Positions 57,284-64,000 of a DNA stretch of 64,000 nucleotides are shown in pieces. This stretch comes from Astrocystis sublimbata (lineage: Eukaryota; Ascomycota; Sordariomycetes; Xylariales; Xylariaceae), in assembly GCA_022453515.1 (NCBI GenBank), contig JAJNNY010000014.1, positions 124,001 through 188,000 on the forward strand. The letters run 5' to 3'. Positions within the stretch are counted from its first letter, which is position 1. Every line of letters starts with the position of its first letter. A model generated the notes under the pieces. It saw only the letters and a list, made by a program, of their open reading frames with translations, was not told the DNA's origin and did no database searches. The translations under genes and the position numbers were made by a program.

Positions 57284-59338
57284 GGGACATCGACAGGCCA
57301 CTAAATATCTGCATTGAATTTGAATCTGACACAGAAGCTGCTTTGTCTCACCCTTCAAAATTTAAATGGTTCTGCTCTTATCAGAATCTTTGCTCAAATC
57401 TTCGAGTATTGCATCACCCAGCCAGCCCAGTCCAACAGATCAAATTTCCATTAGACTACTAAAGAGCGGCCGACTCGTCAGGACATACATGCACAACTTT
57501 GATTGGCTAGAAGAAAGACCAGGCTTTTACTCGGACTTGACCAGATGGCCAGATACTTGCTTTTTCTTTTTTGGATTTTGCTCATAATGCAGGAGCACCG
57601 CCGCTATGACTAGATCTCGACGTGTCGAATGTGTGCAGCTACATGAATCTCTTTGCTCCATTCAATACTTGAACTGCAGACGGCAGACGGCAGTACAGCG
57701 TGGGCTCTTGTTCAGACCTTTGTCTCCAATGGGTAGGAAGCTGCCCATCCTACCTGTCCTACTGTGAGTACGAGAGGGCGCCAAGTGCGGCCGGGGACTG
57801 CAGACATCCTTCTATACGATGAGTCAGATGCACGGGATGAGACCATTGCGGAAGTAATTCGATGTGCGTGATAGTCAATTGACTTTCTGCTGACTTCATT
57901 TCCAGTGGATTTCACTAAAAGCTTTTGGGCAATGTGTTGATCATCGGCCTTAGGCGGCCAGGTAAAGGCCAATGGCCTGGAGTAATCGACTATTGGGTTG
58001 AGGGGACGCGTGACACCTAGATTTGTGATCTGAAAAGATGAGATCTCGTACCATCAGCGGACATCTCAACCCTCTCGACTATCAATCACGAGAGTCTTAT
58101 GCGTATGCAGTAAACGGCTATAGTTACGGGAACGGCACAGCAGAATATCAGGCATTGGTCTGACGTGATGTGCCTGGTAGAAATGGAAGACCTACTTTGA
58201 ATATTACGAGCATATTATTTAATAGGAAGCTCTGAGGTGATCAAAGTCCGTCCAGGTAGGGAGTAAGTTCGCCCGGGGTGGCAGTGCTGCGTAATCAAGG
58301 TGCCCGGCTTAATCAATGTTATGAATCAACACCTTGTGCACAAGTGGGCTTACGTTGGGAAAACCCAACTACGAGGCTTGGAACTCAGGTCTACGCCCCT
58401 TAAAAGCATGTGGCATTGGGCAGGGTCCACGGGTTGTCTCAAGCTACTGGTCGCCTAGACTCGTTGCCAAGACACGCGCTCGCTGCTGCCTCTCCCTTCC
58501 AGTACTGCCAGTTGCGCCAAACATTCGCGATTTCCGCAGCTCAACTTACACAAGATATACTGCACGAAGAGGTTGGAAGTTTTGGAGTGAACGTAACATC
58601 CATGGTGAAATGCATACGTAACAGCTGATTAATACCTTGCAGGTAAAACTTCCGGATGTTGCCGTCTCGCTTACCTTGCACATCCGGTAATGTACAGTAA
58701 AAACGACATGGGTTTGAAAGAAGTTGTACCTATCATGTTCTGGTACAGGTCACTGTTAATTAAGGTTTATCTCAAGCCTCCTATTCAATTGCCACAAACT
58801 TTGAAAGTCATGATGACCAGTTCGGTTATGATATCTTGCCAGTGATGAGGGATTCCTTCCAATCATTTTGCACAGTAATGACAAGAGCATCCCGAGTTGA
58901 GGTTGAAGTGGTTGAGGTTAGGCCGTCGGCAGTGGACCCCTTGCTGTATCTGACTTAGGTCTTACTTTGTACACTACGAACTCGCCAAGCCCTACCGGCA
59001 CTACTCGGTGCTAACTATGAATAGATGATATGGAGTGGCTCGGAGTGGTAATGTCATCGGGTTTTAGTCACTTGTTTGCATAATCCCCCCATGGATGTTG
59101 AAGTCGACTGTGCCGCTAATATCCTCGTCATCGTTTAATCTCGAATGCGTCGGGTCTCGCAAAGTTTGTATTAAGTTGTCGCTTGTGCTACCTATCGCTT
59201 GACTGATACCATCTGATGCTGTGTCATCTATCAGAGGCTTTACTCGGTTTATTCTCCTCTGGTCATTCGCTTACCAGAATCAACTTCGCAACCTAGCAAC
59301 TTTAGTCAGCTCACCGATGTCCCCGCGTTGCATTCGAG
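57284..59338. other. intergenic region
   Basis: 2.05 kb with only short overlapping frames. No repeat, RNA gene or mobile element is recognised. The last few hundred bases are presumably the promoter and leader of the Zn2Cys6 gene. Confidence 0.5.
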
Positions 59339-61151
59339 ATGGACGAATTAGACGCGGATTCTGATGTTGGCTTCAACGGGCCATCTGGCTTAGAGATCCC
59401 GGACTTTTCGGTAGACTATACTGGAATCTCATCTTGTGAGTCGTCAAGCACAGCGCAGGAAAACAGCACCCGCGCACAAAGGCGGTATCTTTCCAAACGA
59501 CCCCATAGAAAGTCGCGTGCCGGGTGCAAGCAATGCAAAAAACGCAAAGTTAAGGTGTGTTTGTTTGCTTGTTGTTCTCTCCCCCCTTTTTTAATCGCAA
59601 ACCTTACTTGTGACAAGACTGACGGGACACCGAAAGTGTGATGAAGCGAGGCCAGCATGCAAAGCCTGCACTCTGCGAAAGGAGCAATGTGTCTATCCAA
59701 GCGCGTCGGTGTCAACCCGGCAGCCTGCTGGAACAGATGCCGTCCCAAATAGCACGGCTCCTCCCCCGAGATCTCCAAGCGAGTCCACTGAGCTGATTGA
59801 CACCGGTGGGGTGTTTGCGCCCGATCGCGGGATGGTTCGCATGGTCTCGGAGCCTCTCTTCGTACCGGAACAGACCGCCGATCTCGTCGACATGAAAATG
59901 CTTTGGTTCTACACGTCATACTCATTCCAATCCTTCTATATCGACAGTGGGCGAGCAGACGCGCGCTCGACCTCGATTGACTATGCTCTCAAGATCAAAC
60001 TAGTGGAGCATGCCTTTCGCTCCCCATTTCTGATGGAGACCATCAAGGCTCTTACGGCATTACACCTCCGCAGTCTAAACCAGCATGTGCCGAATAACAA
60101 GATCATCGAGTACCAGGCCAACGCCTTTCAAGGCTATCGTGTAGCCATCGCCAAAGCTGATCCATCGGACTATCCCGCTCTACTTGGTTGCTCCTTGCTC
60201 TCAATCGGGATGAGTACCCAGACATTCCGTGATCCCAATGGCCAACGACTGTATATAGTTGAATGGATATCCATGTGGCGAGGAATCGGCCTCATTATCA
60301 ACCTAATCACCGAACAGGGCGTGCTCGACTCTGGCCTAGCTCCCATGTTTTACCGTCCTCCTCTCGACCTGGAAAAGGCAGCCTGTTATATTCCCAACGA
60401 CCTCCTCTTCATGGTGACCTCAATCCAACCAGAGGATGCAGACTACGACTGCCGAGACGAGTACTACGAATTCCTCAAATTCCTCGGCACGCTCTACCTG
60501 GAACTCATAGAAGATGGCATTGGTGCTGTGCTGGATCTTCGCATCATCACACTCTTCACCCATTGTCCATATCGTCTCCTTCAACTAGCGAAGCTACACC
60601 GGCCTCGCATGTTGATCATCGTGGCCCACTGGCTCTGCTTCGTCAAGATCATGCAAGGAAGCCCTTGGTGGACAAAGGGCTTGACTTCGCAGGTCGACCA
60701 GATCGTGGAAGAAGTGGGCGAGTCATGGGCGCATATGCTGACCATTCCTCGAATCATCGTGCAGACCGACGATGTGGTGAAGATGGCTAGGCTACTCAGT
60801 GGCAACCAGAGATGGAGGCCTGGCAGGCGTACCGATCTGGCCCACACTGAGAGAGTCCCTCCGGAGGTGATGTACCAATCGTCGGGTGTGAGTGAGAATG
60901 TCAGGATCGAGCTCATGGATTCACCTCCAAAGTCAACAGACATGGAATGGGAGACGGAGATACCGATTATACCTGGCCGGGCCAGGGAGACGGATGGCTC
61001 AGACGACAGTTTGCTGATTGGTACCAATTTGCTCTATAACGTTACCCCAAAAAGCCTGGCGACTGCGTTGAGCCCGGCCGCTTCATCTCGTTCGCCGTCT
61101 ACGCCCGCTCTTTCACCATCGAGCTCTTCATCGCACTCCTTGTCCCCTTAG
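59339..61151 (+). CDS. Zn(II)2Cys6 transcription factor (Upc2-like type)
   Basis: Exons 59339-59554 and 59637-61151 give 576 residues. The 82-nt intron (donor GTGTGT, CTGACG branch, acceptor AAAG) falls inside the zinc cluster, directly before its third cysteine. The cluster at about residues 62-90 has the spacing C-x2-C-x6-C-x6-C-x2-C-x6-C (AGCKQCKKRKVK then CDEARPACKACTLRKEQC), preceded by the basic HRKSR typical of the sterol-uptake-control (Upc2/Ecm22) branch. Residues about 140-400 form the helical middle region of fungal regulators (LWFYTSYSFQSFY, LMETIKALTALHLRSLN, GYRVAIAKADPSDYPALLGCSLLSIG). The C-terminus is Ser/Pro-rich. It is a nuclear DNA-binding regulator by family; its targets are unknown, and no biosynthetic cluster lies beside it within the window. 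Confidence 0.87.
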
Positions 61152-63333
61152 AAAGTTGACTGCGCTCATCGCCGACAAATTTACGAAAGGCCCGACCTGA
61201 AGTTGGATGTCTCGCTTGGCGGCAGGAATATTTACCAATTACATTTGATAAAGATGATCTCGAGCAATCTCCCGCTCGGCCCAAGCGGTGTAGTGAATTG
61301 GTATATTCTACAGGCTTTTGAGACCTGACAAATTTGAGTATCTGGACATGTGGTTTGGCGGCTGCTAGTTCTCAGCTGACGCCCTCAATTCTCCGTCGCT
61401 GTGCTACCAATATACTGGTCAACATCCCGAGACATTGGGAAGTAGCCCTTTTCCGCCAGGCTGAGTTGACTACATTCGATGTAGAACCGCCTAATTCGAG
61501 ATGCCCTTGTGGGACTCACATCTTGCGTACGAACAGGCGTAACGGCTTGCAAAAAAGTCTGAGATCACTGGAGGCTGTCGCTGTCTTTCTGGTACAGCGA
61601 GTATTTCGACACATGCCCCAATAGGTCTTACAATTGTCGATCTCGGCTCTGCCATATTTAGCGTCTGTTGCGGCTCTGCTTTCAGAGGTACAACCGCGGA
61701 CGGAGGACATTGAGTGTTCAGACGGCCGAGGAACAGATCAGCGAATTCTTTGCTGTTCCACTGCGTTGATTCTCCTTGCGGAAACACCTTGGAAAATTTT
61801 GCGTGCGACCGACTCCACAAGCTGAGCCGGCGCCGCGCGCGACGGATATCAGGATGCTATATCAGACTCAGGATAGACACCACACAAATTCCAACTTACC
61901 ACCTACGCCAAAAGGGAGTTGAATAGCCGAAGAGTCAGTTTGATGCTGGGCTTCCAAGTTACAGGCCGTTGATAAAGCTAAGTATATATGTGTATATATC
62001 CATATGTCCCCTATGCGTGTATATCATGTCCCGCTTCCCCGCTTTACATTGTAATAGCACTCAATTACATAGTCTCGTCGCATATCAGTCTCCATCTGTA
62101 CGAAATCTTTGGGCGGGCTGAGGGTTGACGAAGTAAATCGGGGAAGGTGATTGATATAGGCGAGATGCATTTCAGCTGCTGCCAAGCTCCGAACCAACAG
62201 TCGGTGGCTGAGCTAGGAACTGCAAACGAAGTGTTTCGGGATTGCAAGTTGTCGGAGTATCTTGGGCTTTATGTTCGCATGTGAGAACATTTGTTCTCCA
62301 GACGTACCAGATGTAGCCAATCGCAGGATCACGATTCTTAGATGTCCAATGAAATCTCAAAATGTCAAAGAGTTTCTCGATCATTCCATGCAAAGGACTA
62401 TCTCCGAGTGAACTATTTCTAAGTCATTGACGGCGTACAGCATCTATCATACCTAGCATCCTAGGTAATCCAGATGCGGCTGGCGAATGAATTAGAAGAT
62501 CTTGTTAATTATATCTAACCAGATACGACGTGCTGTTGCATGATTACTTCTGATGCTTGTGAACCTTTACTGCATTGTACTGCCCCATTCGCGCCGACTG
62601 GTCTACACAGCCGCCTTATAGTCACCTGGGGGCTGCGAGCAATATGCATCGCATTGGGACAGGCCGGACGAAAATGGCAATATCAGTGGTTTCTTGAGAC
62701 AGGGGACGACAACGCGCAGAACCGGACGACATTCTTACCGCATGTCATCGCCAATATCTGACTTTTCTATCTAAACAACTCACAAGCGAGAAACAGGAAA
62801 CATGCAGCGGACTGATAAGTTTGGTAGACATGCATCTACTAATACTGCATGCAAAGAGGAAAAGTGGTGAAACCTTCGACCAGTCCGCCGATAGCCGTTT
62901 TCTTGCATCGGTACCACTTCTGTGTCTTTGGCGGCAGGATTTAATTATGCCTTACCTCTATTACCTATCTGCATGGTGCAATGTTGTGTCACGATAGCTT
63001 TGTCGGCACTTTATGCGCTCTACGTAATCGTTGGGTTCGACAAACAGTCCGACTCAGGTCTGAGCCCAATGCCAATGCCATGACCCAGTTACTTGGGAAA
63101 GATGTAGTCTTATCATACCTCCTGAAAAGAGAGAAGCCATTGTCAATTGATATGATACGCCTAGCTAGGATAGTGGGGGAGCGGGCCTCCCTTGGGCGAT
63201 TCGCCATGTGCCCGCGGCTGCGGAATAGCATAGAAGCATGACTACTACCGGACCGCGATATGATTGGAGGGTTCATTCTCGTCCTCCGTACTATCCAGCA
63301 ACGAATAAGTCAATAGTTACGACTTCAAAGATA

Positions 63334-63366
63334 CTACCTACCTGCTGCTACCTACATGTAGGTAGA
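63334..63366. repeat. TACC/GGTA imperfect inverted repeat
   Basis: CTACCTACCTGCTGCTACCTACATGTAGGTAG-type arrangement: direct TACC words then an inverted GGTAG arm around ACATGT. Another member of the dispersed palindromes of this window. Confidence 0.75.
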
Positions 63367-63720
63367 CTGGCACAGTGAGGAGGGCTGTGGTGCATAACCG
63401 TTGGAGTAGGTAGTATGTAACTTCTAAGCTGCATGGTATGTGTAATGCCAGCGTGGGAGGAACGTGTTTGGCATCTTGTGTTGCTCTCGTGGATGATTGG
63501 CTGTCAAGACCGACATTTCATCCGTCACCTGTAATGACCTCGCGCCTCTTCTATCCCCCTCGTAGCGCTGGTACCTCCATAAGGTATCCTGTGTTCCATT
63601 CGCGATTGTGCTAGGGGGAGGCTGAGTAGAGCTAGATTGTGGCGTTGGAGGTCGAAATAGATAGGGTCCAGCCCGCCTGCCCAGGTGGCATCTTGGGTAC
63701 ATGTAGGCAGGCAGGTACAG

Positions 63721-63740
63721 TACGGCACGGCACGGCACGG
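63721..63740. repeat. (CACGG)n pentanucleotide repeat
   Basis: Almost four tandem 5-bp units (ACGGC/CACGG) in otherwise featureless DNA. Confidence 0.8.
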
Positions 63741-64000
63741 TTCCATTAGGGTCTATGAATGGAAAATTAAGTAATCAATTTACGTAGGCATTCGATTCTA
63801 GACAGGAGCTCAGGAGTCAGGGCCACTTCCATTGGTACGGAGCTGCAGAATTGAATGACCTCAGGTAGGCACAGATGAGTTAGAACGGCAAGTCATACCT
63901 GAAGCTACCTACCTAATGAGTCGCCAAATGAATGACACACGCCCATGAGTCCCATAGGTAGCACCTACCTAGAGCGAAACATTAGAATATGTCGACAGAT

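Larger units (their letters stand above)
61152..64000. other. gene-empty right end of the window
   Basis: 2.85 kb without a supportable gene. Inverted or direct TACC/GGTA words occur at 63334-63366, around 63906-63914 and 63955-63970, and a CACGG pentanucleotide array at 63721-63740. Frames in this stretch are short and unrelated to known families. Confidence 0.5.

Noticed and set aside
1..64000. tRNA, 5S rRNA and CRISPR arrays
   Set aside because: I scanned by eye for GTTCGANTC-type B boxes, the 5S internal promoter and regularly spaced direct repeats. Isolated GTTCGAA words exist but none has a matching A box and cloverleaf. A covariance-model search would be decisive.

Overview
The window is nuclear DNA of a filamentous ascomycete, most likely a Sordariomycete. 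The reasons are many short spliceosomal introns (about 47-135 nt, GT...CTRAY...AG), a compact gene-dense layout with genes on both strands, the typical Pezizomycotina gene complement (PRM1, PEX14-like, IES2, MUS7/MMS22, COX5, ClpX, GBE, ORC5, Zn2Cys6 and C2H2 regulators), and dispersed (TACC)n/(GGTA)n palindromes that are common in Sordariomycete intergenic DNA. No bacterial, plasmid or organellar signature is visible. I recognised no tRNA, rRNA, CRISPR array or intact transposon.

Layout. 1-27 kb: the plasma-membrane fusion protein PRM1 (+), a PEX14-like peroxin (-) followed by an in-frame spliced extension ending in SKL, the INO80 subunit IES2 (+), an orphan Gln-rich basic protein (+), a DUF4050-like fungal protein (+), and two related C2H2 zinc-finger proteins (-), separated by 1.5-3 kb of apparently empty DNA. 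27-51 kb is denser and mostly housekeeping: a very long mitochondrial AAA ATPase (-), MUS7/MMS22 (-, four exons), a tiny single-TM protein (+), cytochrome c oxidase subunit V (+), mitochondrial ClpX (-), glycogen branching enzyme (+, seven exons) and ORC5 (-). 51-61 kb: a fructosamine-kinase-like protein (+), a class C beta-lactamase-like serine hydrolase broken by one in-frame stop (-), phosphoserine aminotransferase (+) and a Zn2Cys6 regulator (+). 61-64 kb holds no gene I can support.

Functional links are loose. Four proteins carry mitochondrial presequences or are known mitochondrial components (AAA ATPase, ClpX, COX5, probably the 58-residue protein). Three serve DNA replication, repair or chromatin (ORC5, MUS7, IES2). 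Nothing here forms a clear biosynthetic cluster.

Exon joins were worked out by hand from splice sites and reading-frame continuity. For every multi-exon gene described the joins keep the frame and reach a natural stop. The observations I find most worth checking are the SKL-ending extension after the PEX14-like stop codon (5791-6288), the single nonsense codon in the serine hydrolase (52818-52820), the inactive-plus-active double AAA architecture (27817-30993), the paired C2H2 proteins with their acidic regions at opposite ends, and a length-neutral 54-nt intron in the 58/76-residue protein. I did not see an obviously new multi-gene system.
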